Shown in pieces: positions 27,014-38,985 of a stretch of 64,000 nt of DNA; the first letter of the stretch is position 1; the number at the start of each line of letters is the position of its first letter. The notes under the pieces were generated by a model. That model was not told where the DNA came from and ran no database searches. It saw nothing but the letters and a program-made list of their open reading frames with translations. The position numbers were made by a program, and so were the translations under genes. Source of the DNA: Stercorarius parasiticus (lineage: Eukaryota; Chordata; Aves; Charadriiformes; Stercorariidae); assembly GCA_013396915.1 (NCBI GenBank), contig VWZL01002849.1:567389-631388 (forward strand). The letters run 5' to 3'.

Positions 27014-27832
27014 AAACAAATCAAGCATGAATTTAGCATTCTGTAAGATTCATAGCTTACAGATGAAAAAAATAGTGGATAAACTAAAAATGTTTACTGC
27101 TATAACTCCTTTAAAGTCTGAGAATTTCAGCAATAGATAATGTGACATAAAATCTCACACCACTTATTTACAGTCTTTTTTCCAAAGTTTTGCATTAGAG
27201 GATATGCTAACAATATATTTAATATTTTTATTCAGTCACATAAAATGGGCACATACTTTGATATACTACGGGAACCTTGTTCTCATGCATATTTTCTAGT
27301 TTTTGTGTTTTTCTTTTTTCATACAGTTATCACTTATTTTTCCAAACTGACAACAGAACCATAGCAGTTTTGATTTATGATTTGAAATCAATTCTTGAAA
27401 CTAAAACTACTTAAATCTCATTTTTTTTTTTAGATTTTGCATTACAAAGGAAAATATACTTTCAAAAACTGAAGCCAAGGTAGTCATGCGTACTTCCATC
27501 TTGATTTTCCTTTTTTTTTTTTCTTTTTGTTTAATAGCAGTTTCATAGTTCTGTGTTCAAGAAACCTAATAAAGGCTTGGATGGATGTGAAGTAATTTTA
27601 TGAGAAAAATTTTGTAAGATTAGACACTAGTAATTGTGATGTCTGACTACTGTATATTAAGTACTGTTTATTAAGTTAACAGGCAAAGGGATCAAAGGGA
27701 TCGAAGTGAAATAGCTGCATTAAAGCGCATTCACTACAGACTCCTTCCCATCCTCTCCTCCCTCCTACCCTTCATCTATGCGCTTGTGATTGCATCAGTA
27801 TCTCAGCATAGACACATACGTGTACAGGTACA

Positions 27833-27863
27833 GGCACACACAAACGCACACACACACACACAT
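27833..27863. repeat. (CA)n microsatellite, imperfect
   Basis: CA dinucleotides run from about 27833 to 27863 with interruptions. The longest clean array is about 8 units near 27846-27862. Confidence 0.85.
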
Positions 27864-29388
27864 TTTCCTGCATTTCATGGTTCTGAGAATAAATTCGAGA
27901 ATGTGAACCGAGCACCACTGTTACAGTAAAGTGAGTCTCAGTTTACAGGCAGCATGAAACATCAGTTACAACTATGAATTATTCCATTCATCTAAATGAG
28001 GTACTAAAATCCAGAAGGATTGATCTCTGATTAAATTGTAGCTACCCTTGGATGATTTTGTGGGACTCCGGAGTCTGTCTCAAGTTTTATTCTCTAGATA
28101 GCACAATCAAAAAACTTATTTGAATTAAGTATTTCTTTAAAAATAAAATGTTTTTGTTGAACACATTTTGAAACAGTACTATGGGATGGGTATTTTTGCT
28201 GCAGCACTAGAAGTTTGCATGCATACAAATGACATTTCCTTTACATTAACTTTCAACAGTCCCTGACCGAACTGCTCTTCTCTCTTCCTAATTTCTGAAA
28301 GAGAAAGTGATCTGGATGGGATCCAGCTAGTTTATACTTAATCTGGACAAAATGGTATGATGAAGACTGGCAGCCCGAGAAACACAAAAACAAGTGGCTG
28401 AGTTTTCACTTACAGCTATTGTAAAGACATGTCAACTGCAGCTCTTCGGTTAACTCCAAGAGGAGAAGCAGACTTACCTGACTGCTGATTAATCTGTTAC
28501 TAATCTTAAAATATGTCTACATTAGCACATAGCATGCATCAATATATCGGAGAGAAATTGCTGATGCAAAATACCTGATTCATGTGCTATGTATATTTCA
28601 AGGCTTGTTTGTTTAACTATTTTTTTTTTTTTTTAATGCTTTGGACTAGCCTTAGCCTGGTCCCATGGATTAAATGCCCATTTGAGGTGGGAGTGCATTT
28701 GGCAGAGTCCTGGAGTTCATTTTCCAGCTTAGTGTAACCCTGAAGGAATCCTGTTCATATACCACGCGACTATGCCGCAATGCAAAGTATGGCACAGCAA
28801 ATGGAAAGAAATGGGATATTCACTTCACTAGAGCTCTCCCAAACCCAGCTGAAACGCTAATGCATGCACACCCTGAGCGCCTAACAAGACTTGGCAGACT
28901 TGCTCCATCCTTGTGTTGTGCCAGTGGCAACCTTTGGTTGGACAGCAGGGTATTGTCACTCGGTATTTTTTGGCATAGTAGTGCCTCTCTCTGCAATTTA
29001 AATTATAGATGATAGGGACATAATTTGCATGGAGATAAACTTGGTCAGCTGGAAACTCCAAGTCGTTAGTTCTGTCAATAAATATCACTTAAGACAGGAA
29101 CATTCACACCAGTTGTTTATGGATAGTATCTTCCACTTGGGGTCTGTCTCCAACTGAAAGTCATATAGTTCATTCTTCTATAAATATTTAAGTCCTATGT
29201 TAATCACATTTAATTCACAGCTTTTGTCTACAGGCAGATTTTAGCCTTAAGTCTTACTGTTCAGTTTGGCCCAGAATATTTCAAACTGACCAAACAAAAC
29301 TATTTGTCTAAAATAAAACAAAGATGAACAAATGAGAAACTGCAATATCAACAACAGTTCTGTCAGATCTGATAATTTTTTTTGTAAA

Positions 29389-29409
29389 TAATTATTTCAC
29401 AAATAATTA
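29389..29409. repeat. Perfect 9-bp hairpin, 3-base loop
   Basis: TAATTATTT at 29389-29397 and AAATAATTA at 29401-29409 flank CAC. The sequence is AT-rich, so chance occurrence is quite possible. Confidence 0.8.
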
Positions 29410-29785
29410 CTCAATTATAGAGATGGGAAGATCCAGTGTATTTTAAATTAATAATACTAAATCCTTAGAAAGAGATTTTTCATCTAAAGTATTTATACAA
29501 GCAATATGATACTAGAAGTTAGTATTAAAAATTCCATCTAACAATGGAATCATATCACCATCTTGGCTAAAATTTTCTAAGGACCTCAGCTGGCATTTGG
29601 AACACCAATTTGAGATCATTAAAAAATTTGTGATCTTCAAGAATTGTTCAGTACTATGCAAAATTAAGCTCTTTGTAAAGCAACTTTGAATGAGAATCCA
29701 AAGGTGAAATTCTAAGCAGTTTATAAATCTGTGGATCTAGACCAAAAATGCTGAATTTTAAACAGAATCTACAGGAAGAATGAGC

Positions 29786-29803
29786 TTTTTTTTTTTTTTT
29801 TTT
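29786..29803. repeat. T18 homopolymer
   Basis: An uninterrupted run of 18 T precedes AAACTCAC. No retroposon body is recognisable beside it. Confidence 0.9.
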
Positions 29804-32512
29804 AAACTCACAAACTGAAATATTAGTAATGTAGTCACTAAATTGTTCTGATTAGACACAACAAAGGGAATCTTGTTATTTCCTATTTACATCGGTTCTA
29901 CTCAGATGGCTGGTGCGTGTCATGTAAATATGCACCTTCCCACACCCTGTCTCTCACAATAAATTGTCTAGATTTTCTTCCCATGTAAAAGCAGCAGTGC
30001 CATAAGAAACTTCTCCTGAAACTCTGAACTGATTATAATCAAAGTTTGACTGGAAACTGGGTTTTTTACCACCGTTCCTTCTCAATATACATATAATGGT
30101 ATTTGTTTATAAAATGTGTTTTCTTAGTGAGAGGAACTTTCAGATCCTATTTAAAGGAAGAATTTTTGAACTGTTTTAATGAGGGATACAATTTACTGTA
30201 GCTAAAGTACTCAAAGAAAGGCCTAAATTTTACAGAGATTCTCCTTAGAGGATTTATTTTTTCCCTTAAATTGATTAAACTCTCTACTAAAATTAACTAT
30301 CAGTAGGAGACTTAACTTTCATATTATTTGTTTAGTCTTTATTTCATGCAATTGCATGCTGTTCATGACACCTCCTAGCTTTATAAGAAAAAACATAGTC
30401 TTCAGTTTGCCTACAGAAATGTGATTCATTAATATTACTAGTAATTTAAATCTTTCTTTAAACAATGAAAAAAGATGACAACTCAAAGCTGAATTGAGGA
30501 TAAAATAAGCTGAATTATCTTCCCTAATTCTCAGAGAAGAGTTTCTTAAAATTTTTAAGGCTCCTGGACAGCACTTCAGAACATACCATACTTGATAATT
30601 GTTGTAATTACGATGACAAGCTGAACTAATGTTCTAATTCAGCTTTCCTTAGAAAAAAAATTTCAAGAGTAAAAACCACTGATATTGCTAATAGGATCAC
30701 TTGTTTTACAAGGTATTGCTGAAAGTTGGGTACCCACATTTGGGATATTTTTAAAGATATAGTTGCAAAACAGGTAATCTTATTAATTGTGTGAGAGCCA
30801 TATTCATCCACAATGAAACTGTGCAGCCATTACTATATGATCCAGAGATGCATGAAAAGCAGCTCCTAACCACAGAAACTATATTCACAAACAACAAGAA
30901 GTGTGGGGAGGAGGATGGTGGGTACTGAGAAATATGAATAACTGAAGGCACCAAAATAAATGTTTTTCTTAAAAAAAGGCATTGTGATAATGCATAACAC
31001 TTCTGAAAATGCATAGCTGCAGAAGAGATAAACATCTCCATCCATTGGTGAAGTTTGATGATGCTACATTAGTAAGAACCTGGCAGGTGTTTGTTTTGGC
31101 ACCTCTGATACCTTTCCATTTAATGACAGTTTTGCTTTTAAATTAAGGTACCAGAATCATGCCCAAGAGCCACAGACACATTATTTTAGCAAGAAGATGA
31201 AGAGATATCAACAACATTACCAGGGCACAATGTCCCACTATGAAAGGAGAGTCTGATTGGGATACTTTTTAAAAGAGATGCCCTACATATCTGTATCACT
31301 GACTGAAAATATTATTTTCTCGAAGACACATTGCCTTCCTTGAGACAAACTTCACAACAAATATTCAGAAAATATTATTTTTTGGATCATAACTTAACTG
31401 AAAATAAACACTGAAAGTTAAAAGTCAGGATACAAAACACCCATCTCTACATGTATATATTTGCACAAGCTATTAACATATTTTATGCCAATAGTAAATG
31501 AATCAAGATCATTATGGAGGCAGATCCTTATTAGAACTCTCACCTTTAAATCTGAATGAAGACCTTGCCTGATTGTACATGAGTTACAGTGGATTGTAAT
31601 TCTTCTCTTCCTAATCAAACTGATATTCTAATTTCATTTGATATGCAAAGGTTTTCATCATCCTCTGCAGTCCCCTGGTTTAATACTAATCTCCTAACAT
31701 AGAAAAAGAGCCAACAGAAGAAATGAGGGGAAAAAAGACTGTAGAATAGAGTGAGAATGCTCTCATTTCAAGCATCTTTACTGCAATAATTAAATAAAAA
31801 CAATCAGTCTCTAAATACCATCATTTGGTAACGCAAAAATATTTTAAGCTGCTGCAACTCTTAGTTTAATAAGACCAAGACTGACATAGCTTTATTGAAT
31901 ATAAAAGCAACAAAAAAACAACAACTCCCTTCCCAACCAACACTCAGTATTTATGAAAGATTCTTTCTGTTCTTTCTCAACAAAAATAAACAGTACTCTG
32001 TTCTTTACCTGAAAGACATTAGGGACAATGTCTCATTTTTATCAGATGTCTTACTGAGCCTTGATTGTTATTTGTTACAGCATCCCACTATGCTACTCAC
32101 ATACAAGTATCTTATAAACTGTATCACTTGTATTAGTGATACCGTTTATCCAGGCAACTATCTCATCTGAGTATGGGAGAAACAGGAATAAAAGGACATT
32201 GCAACTGGAAAGTGACACTGTCACTGGGAAGCAATACTGCAGGCTACGTAACGTATCATTATCATGAGTAATGACAGCAAGAAAGTCAAAACAACACAGA
32301 ATTTGAAATTCAGTATGGATTTTTCAGAGGAAGCTTTTGATTTCCAAATGGGCTTCTGCCGGTTTTTGAGCTAACCAGTTCAGGTGTGTCTATGTATGCT
32401 ATAATCAAAGCTGACATATCAAAATAGATATGTCTTCAACGTGCGAAGTTAGGAAATGATCATCTCCAGGTTATCTCATGCAGCCATTGTTGAACAAAAA
32501 TGTTTAAACCTT

Positions 32513-33418
32513 TATGGAAGACAATGAGGTGATTGGTAACAGCCAACATGGCTTCACTAAAGGTAAATTATGCCTGACAAATTTGGTGGCCTTCTACAAC
32601 AGCATTACAGCGTTGGTGGATAAGGAAAAAGCAACTAACATCATCTACTTGGACTTGTGCAAAGTATTTGACACTGTCCCGCACCACATCCTTGTCTCTA
32701 AATTGGAGAGGGATGGACCACTCAGTGGATAAGAAATTGACTGGATGACCCTACTCAAAGAGTTGTGGTTAATGGCTCAATGCCCAAGTGGCAAACAGTG
32801 ATAAGTGGTGTTCCTCAGGCATCAGTGCTGGGACCAGTGCTGTTTAATACCTTTGTTGGCAACTTGGACAGTGGGATTGAGTGTACCCTCAGCAAGAGAC
32901 CCCACCTGGAGTACTGTGTCCAGCTCTGGAGCCCTCAGCACAAGAAGGACATGGATCTGTTGGTGCGAGTCCAGAGAAGAGCCATGAAGATGATGAGAAG
33001 GCTGGAGCATGTCTCCTATGAAGACAGGCTGAGCGCTGTTCAGCCTGAAGAAGAGAAGGCTCTGGGGAGACCTTATAGCAGCCTTCCAGTACTTAAAGGG
33101 GGCCTACAGGAATGGTGGGGAGGGACTCTTTATCAGGCAGTGCAGTGATAGGATGAGGGGTAATGGTTTTAAACTGAAAGAGGACAGATTTAGATTAGAT
33201 ATTAGGAAAAAATTCTTTACTGTCAGGATGGCGAGAAAGTGGAACAGATTGCACAGAGAAGTTGTGGATGCCCCATCCCTGGAAGTGTTCAAGGCCAGGT
33301 TGGCTGGGGCTTTTGAGCAACCTGGTCTAGTGAGAGGTGTCCCTGCCCACAGTGGCGGGGTTGGAACTAGATGATCTTCAAGGTCTCTTCCAACTCTAGC
33401 CATTCTATGATTCTATGA
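32513..33418 (+). mobile_element. CR1 LINE, 5'-truncated, with intact 3' tail and internal deletion
   Basis: This is the 3' half of a CR1 element. Homology begins inside ORF2 ([20 protein letters not shown]) and continues through the RT core and C-terminal ORF2 (RKKFFTVRMARKWNRLHREV, then DAPSLEVFKARL). It enters the 3' UTR (words like TTGGAACTAGATGATCTTCA) and ends in two octamers (ATTCTATG twice) at about 33402-33418. 5' truncation with a complete 3' end is the normal CR1 insertion form. Around 32896 the sequence jumps from the segment just before FADD (GIECTLSK) directly to [19 protein letters not shown], losing what in the family is well over 100 residues. No clear target duplication is seen, as expected for CR1. 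Confidence 0.95.
32514..33374 (+). pseudogene. CR1 ORF2 remnant with catalytic region deleted
   Basis: Coding similarity is spread over three frame segments: 32514-32732, 32765-33148 and 33153-33374. Motif A is recognisable as [15 protein letters not shown] with its Asp kept (near 32638-32680), followed by [20 protein letters not shown]. The FADD box and thumb region are missing at the junction near 32896, and the reading frame happens to stay open across that junction. Downstream, [20 protein letters not shown] shows frameshifting relative to the family. The copy cannot encode an active reverse transcriptase. Confidence 0.92.
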
Positions 33419-33871
33419 AATAAAGATCAATGAAACAACTAATCTTACAAAACTCTTTGTTAGCTAGATTTGCAAAAATGTAATGCCTTGAGGATCCCTG
33501 TGAATTTCTGTGCTCCCAGGAAGACACTAGAAGCCTCTTTAGGGCAGAATAAGAGCAAATTTGAAAAGTGAAACACCTGATGCTGAGGCCCTGAAATCTA
33601 CATTATATGTGTTTTGCCAAGTGTCAGTACCTGACTGATCTTATGGACTGAATGTCACAAACTCTAAAAGCATGTGGGAGTGACCGGGTGACTTGTTTCA
33701 GAAAATCAGTCCTGATGTGAACTAAAATACACCCAAGAATTACTCTGAATTTTTGTTTGTAAGAAAAAGCAAATTACCCCCAAAGCAAAAAAAAGAAAAA
33801 AAAAAAAAAAAGGAAGATGCAACAAGACAAATTCAAGAATCTGTATATAGGATATATACAGCATAAGGAAG
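33419..33871. other. Gene-free spacer with A-rich tract
   Basis: No gene is visible. An A-rich tract at about 33787-33813 (A8, G, then 16 A) is a simple repeat. Confidence 0.7.
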
Positions 33872-34320
33872 TGTGATCAATCAACAAACCCCTGCAACAG
33901 AAGATGGCTCAGAGGAGACAGGCAAGAGCAATGTGCTTGGAAGATCAGGGAAGAATGTAGGGAGCGATCTGACTGTTGCAAAGAAAGCTGAGTTTATCTC
34001 AATACCAAGGGGAGGAGTGGGTGGCCTTTGTTTTAGATAAAGAACTGCATGAGTGGATCAACTGTTTGTATCAGTTATGTCAACTGCTTGTGTAAGTGAC
34101 CTTCCCAGAGCTAATTAACAGAGAGTACTGTCTTCCTGAGCTGGCCAGACCAGCATGGGGAAAGTGTAAACATGGCTTAGCAGCAACATAGGGTATAAAA
34201 TCTGAACAACAATCAACATGAACTTTGAAGAGAACAAGTGACTTGAGTTTACTTAAACTTATTATTCCTTCCTAGTGACTGGGGATACCCAGCATCATGA
34301 TGGGGAGCATATAGAAAGAC
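33872..34320 (+). mobile_element. Possible old LTR-like segment, unproven
   Basis: The segment opens with TGTGATCAATCAAC and is of mixed base composition unlike its flanks. It carries a TATA-like GGTATAAAATC near 34193-34203, followed by an AAACTTATTATTCC stretch that could be a decayed polyadenylation region and a GACTGGGG/TACCCAGC segment like LTR U5 ends. I could not find a matching CA end with a 5-bp target duplication, nor any internal retroviral sequence. It may be a degraded solo LTR of an ERVL-type element, or simply promoter-like unique sequence. Confidence 0.33.
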
Positions 34321-35876
34321 CAGTAATGGGAATGCTATTTGTATTGTAATTCAACTGTATGTTGCAATTGCTATGGCATGTTTGTGCAGTGGTTTCAATA
34401 CGTTGCTTGTGTCACTGTTGAATCAAAATCCTATGCAAGTAAATCTGGTATTATAGGTTAATCCCTCATCATGTGGAGGAAGGTTTCTCTGAAAGAACCT
34501 GGACAGGGAAGACATAAAGCTTGCAAGTTGTTATTTCTTTTCCTCAGCTTGGTACAAATTTGGATTCTACCAGGACATCTTCAATAAGCCTAAGGCAGAG
34601 ATAGCCATTTCTATTCTGATTTGAACGTGTTATGAATTTCTCATGTAGCATTACCCTCAATTTGATCATTTGCATATCTAAAATAATTGCGGCTTGGATT
34701 TAAATTTAAAAGGTACTTTTAAAGAGTACAATTATACACACATATTGCTGCTTTACTATATTATCATCATCAATGAAAGGGTTCATTTACATCAACAGCA
34801 TGAAAGTCAAACAGGCACTCATAGGAACAGTATAATGAATAAAAAAGAAAACCACCTCAGCTGCTAATCGGAGTAAAGCTTTGTCACAAGCCTAGCCTCA
34901 CTAAATCCAATAAGGTTTCATTCTACTTGTCCAAATGTCATCTAGATTAAAAATTTCAGTAGTGAATTCTGTCAATTTTTTTTCAGAATGCATTTGACTT
35001 TTAAAGATGTTAAATCAAAGGAATAAAGTAATAAAATACATGATTCTGCTTCTACTCTGGTTAATTACATATATATACATTAATCAACTCACTGCGTATT
35101 TTCTGTTAAAAACTCTTCAAAATGGCTGGCAGCAAATTTAATGTGGAAATGTTCCTATCAGCTATTATTAAGCAGCATATTCACATTCTGACATAATTAT
35201 ATGAGATATATAGAAGATTTTATAAATTATCACACTGTCTTAGGACAATGGGCCACCTATTCCATTTCTCCTTATCCAGGGGAGGGCAGTAGGGAAAGAA
35301 CATGGGAACACGGCAAGTGCAGGATTGTCCTTGCACTGGTATATTTTTCACAGCCACAGATCATTGGGGATTTCAGAAGCATGGACTGCATTTGGAATGC
35401 TGCATTTAATAGGCACTGATAACTTGTCTTATCTATGTTGAAGTAATTTATACCAATAATTGTAAGTTGTGGTGAAAAATACTTATTCCTCTTTTAAACT
35501 GGCTAACTGATAATTTCACGATAATTTCTATTTATCGTCTTAATATCATTCATCTCTGTCTAGGCCTTATTCTGTTGCCCCTTCATCTATTACTTTTTCA
35601 GACTGCTGAATTCTATGCCATTAGTCCCTCCTGATTCCACCCTGAAACATTTTTGTTTCCTTTCCCTGTTCTGTTCTGCTGTATCTGAATATCTGCTCTG
35701 TATGTCAGAGTGTCCCAAGCCATTTTCTGTGGTGCGTGGTGGATCCATACCTAATTAAGATACAGTGCATGGCAGAGCAATAGGCTAATGAACCATTATA
35801 AGGGCTTGCTCTGAGCAAATCTTCAGTTGTTTAGCACTAGTGTCACAGTGTAGGAGACTGAACATAAAGACCATTT
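34321..35876. other. Gene-free AT-rich sequence
   Basis: No gene is supported. The frame at 35201-35419 (+), 72 codons, has no recognisable domain. Confidence 0.6.
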
Positions 35877-35962
35877 CACAGAATCACAGAATCACAGAAT
35901 GGTAGGGGTTGGAAGGGACCTTCAGAGATCATCTAGTCTAAACCTCCTGCCAAAGCCGGGGG
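35877..35962 (-). mobile_element. CR1 LINE 3' end, very short
   Basis: On the minus strand the copy ends in three ATTCTGTG octamers, preceded by the typical 3' UTR words CCCTTCCAACC and GATGATCT. It is about 85 bases long and covers only the 3' UTR. The insertion orientation is minus. No coding part is present. Confidence 0.93.
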
Positions 35963-37869
35963 TAGCTTTATTAGAGTAAAGTTTATATATTAACAACATC
36001 AAAAAGCAGACAAACAAAGCAAGACATTTACCACGAGAAGCACTAAAGAAATGAAACGAACACAGGAAGATAAGTCTTAAAAGCTGTTTGTCACTGACAG
36101 ACAAGCTGTCTGTCACCACAAAAAAGTCTTTTCGCAATCTATTTGATGAGAAGTACATATAGAGTTTAAGATGTATGGATTGTACTGTGGATCCTTGTAT
36201 TTCATAGATGCTCGCTTTCTTTATAACTGCATATTGAAAAAAGGCACTCTCTGCTGTGAATAAAGGCCCTATTAGCACACTCTTTTCTGGTGCTCATTCA
36301 TTACAATTTTATTGTTAATGGTTTTACTTTTCAAATAACTCAATATTTGTTGCATAAAAAAACCTTTCTGAAGCTTCTCCAATTCTTTGTCTCCTCCCAG
36401 CCATATATGCTTATGGAAGTAGGTACATCTTCCACGCAGTTTCCCACATAAATGGGATTTATTTTTTTTTTTTATTTTCAAGCTTATTTGTCACATTCAT
36501 CCAAAGCCTTTGTATTATTAATTTGTCTTCTCATGAAATGATATATCATCTTCAATTAGGTCAGTCATAGGAACTGTGTTGATTTTTCACTGTATGGCAG
36601 TAATAATAATAATAATAATGATAATAATAATAATGTTAAAAAACGAAGTTTTTACCTTTCAGAGTATCTTCAGGTCTTGTTCTTCTAAAGATCAACATTT
36701 TCATCTTTAGTACATTAATCAAGATTCCGTAATCTTTTCCTATCCCATGCAACCTATCATCCAAAGCCGCTAGAGTTTTTTAAGAGACAAAGTAACTGGA
36801 ATATCTAAAGTTATTGATTAAACTAAGTTTTATTTTATGGTTATCTTTAAAATATTTCCATATTGTACTCATTGCCATCTCCAACAAAGAATTTTAAGAG
36901 AGAAGGTAACATTCACACTGCACCTTTGCTGACTAAATATATCTCTTATGTTAGTTGTGGTTTTAGAAGCAATTATGCTTTTGTCATAGCCAGAAACCAG
37001 ATATGGTGGAAAGCTCATCTGGAACACCAGCCAGGCATAACTTGTCATACCTCATGGCATAAAATGTTTTAAAGACAAAAAAAAATCAAGCAAGTTCTAA
37101 TACCTCTGATTAAATTACTGAGATTTCTATGGGAGTTTTTGTATCTCCTTCCCTTTTCTGAATCTGGTCACTTAGTTGGTAACTTGTCCCATTTTCCTTT
37201 AAATTCTAAAGGGACTTCAGCTTGACCTTCCTTACATGTAATACTAATGAAATTTTTCAGTAGTTTGTGAACTACTACCAGGCAACACTTCTTGATGTTA
37301 GCACATGTTCCAGTTTCCTAAATATCTGAACACATTAAATGCAGAAAGTCCCATTAAAAAAGTTACCTTGAATTATTATCATTTGTGTTGGCTTTTTTTT
37401 TTCCCCTGAGCCTTTTAATTAAAAGTGCAACTTTAAATTTTAATTCTGGTGGTTCTGTTCTCCTGACTAGTCAATAACATGTAATAGTTTATTATCTTTA
37501 TATAGATACTCATAAGACTCTTCCTAGCTATCCATTATTTCTTTTCTATGGTTTGCATTCCACCTGTTTTGATTTAGTAACGTCAATTTGCAGTTTAAAA
37601 ATCTATAAGAATAGAACTTGAAACTTTGAACATATTTGCTGTTACACACCTTTTCCTCTGTTATGAACCCTGACATACACAGCGGATCTGCTATTTTTGA
37701 TCTTGTCTGTGTAACTTTAGGATTCGTTTAGCTTTGATTTATCCTCTGGTTTTTGTTTTCTTCCATCATCAGTCATTTTCAACATTTTTATTGTTGATTC
37801 AGTTTTCTTCCTTGACTTTTTTTCTCTAACATTCACAGCCACCTCCATAAGGTTGCCTTAGTAACCTTG
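35963..37869. other. Gene-free AT-rich sequence
   Basis: No gene is supported. The frame at 35922-36278 (-), 118 codons, begins upstream of and ends within the short CR1 end, and has no recognisable family. A (TAA)n microsatellite lies at 36601-36634. Confidence 0.6.
36601..36634. repeat. (TAA)n microsatellite
   Basis: About eleven TAA units, with one interruption (TGA) near the middle. It is a simple repeat. Confidence 0.95.
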
Positions 37870-38314
37870 AAAATGCTTGTTGCTTGGTTCTCATTCAATA
37901 TTGGCAGTGTGTTAAACCTGGTTGTTTTTCCCCATGTGGATTAATTTACATTGAATTTCATTTGCCATTTCACTATTCAGGTACACAGTAATAGAAGATC
38001 TTTCTGCAGCTTTTCAAAATCGGTATGTTTTGATAATTGGGAGTATTTGTCGATACTGGGAGCATCAACAAACTTGTCTTCCTAATATTCACTCCTTTTT
38101 CCTGATCATTTATGAATATATTGCATAATATTGGTCCTAGCACAGACCTCCTTGTTATGTCTACACTATATAAGATAGGACAAATGAGTAAGACTAGATC
38201 TGTAGAGCAAAATGGGTCATACTGAAGACGTGATACTAATGCTATGCATTTCAGGCAGTTTTGTATTTGGTGACAGCTCTAGTCTGGTCTGAATGCCCTT
38301 GTGGCTGGAGTATG

Positions 38315-38701
38315 TTAGATGTGCTCCTGAAATACATTCTGCACTCTGGTTTCATCCAAAATAAATATCTGTATACGCTCCAAGACCACTCCATGACACA
38401 AATCAAAGCACTTTAAGTGCTGATAATCCCAACATCTGTTTAAAAAGTGCAATCTTCCTCTGCACAATGAATGCACTCTTTGGGATGCTCCCCCATGAGG
38501 GAGCATGAGGGATTTTAATGCTAACAATTTCCCTCTCTTTTTAAGCAGTTTGCAGTATACAAAGCAATTTCCTTTTTTATCCCATGCACAAGTTACCTTT
38601 TTTATGATCCTTTGGTGAAGGACACTATCAAAATCTTCTTGAAAATTCAAATGTATTACAACATTGAGATCCTCTTCCCTAGGGCATGCTGAATCTGTCA
38701 A
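38315..38701 (-). pseudogene. Chance-open remnant of ancient CR1 reverse transcriptase
   Basis: This 128-codon frame is open but is not a gene. Only its first 35 or so residues carry LINE similarity (NVVIHLNFQEDFDSVLHQRI, around motif A, with Asn where the catalytic Asp is expected). The remainder does not align to the family sequence expected before VTSGVPQGSVLGP, so it probably reads through inserted or scrambled DNA. Confidence 0.75.
38485..38506. repeat. 8-bp perfect hairpin inside the LINE relic
   Basis: ATGCTCCC at 38485-38492 and GGGAGCAT at 38499-38506 flank a six-base loop CCATGA. It lies inside the stretch of the old LINE relic that has no family counterpart. Confidence 0.8.
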
Positions 38702-38985
38702 ACAACTCTACTGGATTTGTGAGGTATGCTTTCCATCTTCATATTCTTCCTTGTTTTATGGTATTTATCCATAAATTGGTAAATTCTTGCACTTTACTCT
38801 TGCTTCTTAAGACCTGATATTCATGTTGAGCCATTCAAATAGAAACTGCTGTCTTACTTGATTCCTTTCATTCTTTTAGTAACAAAGCCAAAGTACGTTA
38901 AACATGCTAATTGACAGCTCTGTGATGTCATATTCAAGTTGCCCTAGAATTCTGGGATGAATCCATATTATTTGCCTCTCAGAAG

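Larger units (their letters stand above)
25022..32512. other. Gene-free AT-rich sequence with scattered simple repeats
   Basis: No gene is supported over about 7.5 kb. Visible items are a CA-rich stretch at 27833-27863, T runs near 28620-28635 and 29786-29803 (18 T), a C-run cluster at 26994-27013, and a short hairpin at 29389-29409. Slightly GC-richer patches around 26400-26880 and 28640-29090 carry no domain or repeat that I recognise. The frames on them (26596-26871 - and 28828-29088 -) are isolated. Confidence 0.6.
37870..38985 (-). mobile_element. Ancient CR1-clade LINE relic, reverse-transcriptase region
   Basis: Minus-strand translation, read from the right, gives RT motifs in the correct family order but in shifting frames. 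IHPRILGQLEYDITELS (near 38930-38970) matches the [19 protein letters not shown] entry motif. LTNPVELFDRFSMP is near 38680-38725. VVIHLNFQEDFDSVLHQRII (near 38600-38665) matches motif A YLDFxKAFDxVPHQRL. SVLGPILCNIFINDQEKGVN (near 38080-38147) is motif B and its downstream strand. WQMKFNVN...GKNN-like sequence (near 37925-37975) matches the KFNxxKCKVxHxGxNN segment. The divergence is far beyond that of the other CR1 copies here. Both ends are approximate. No 3' tail was recognised. Confidence 0.8.
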
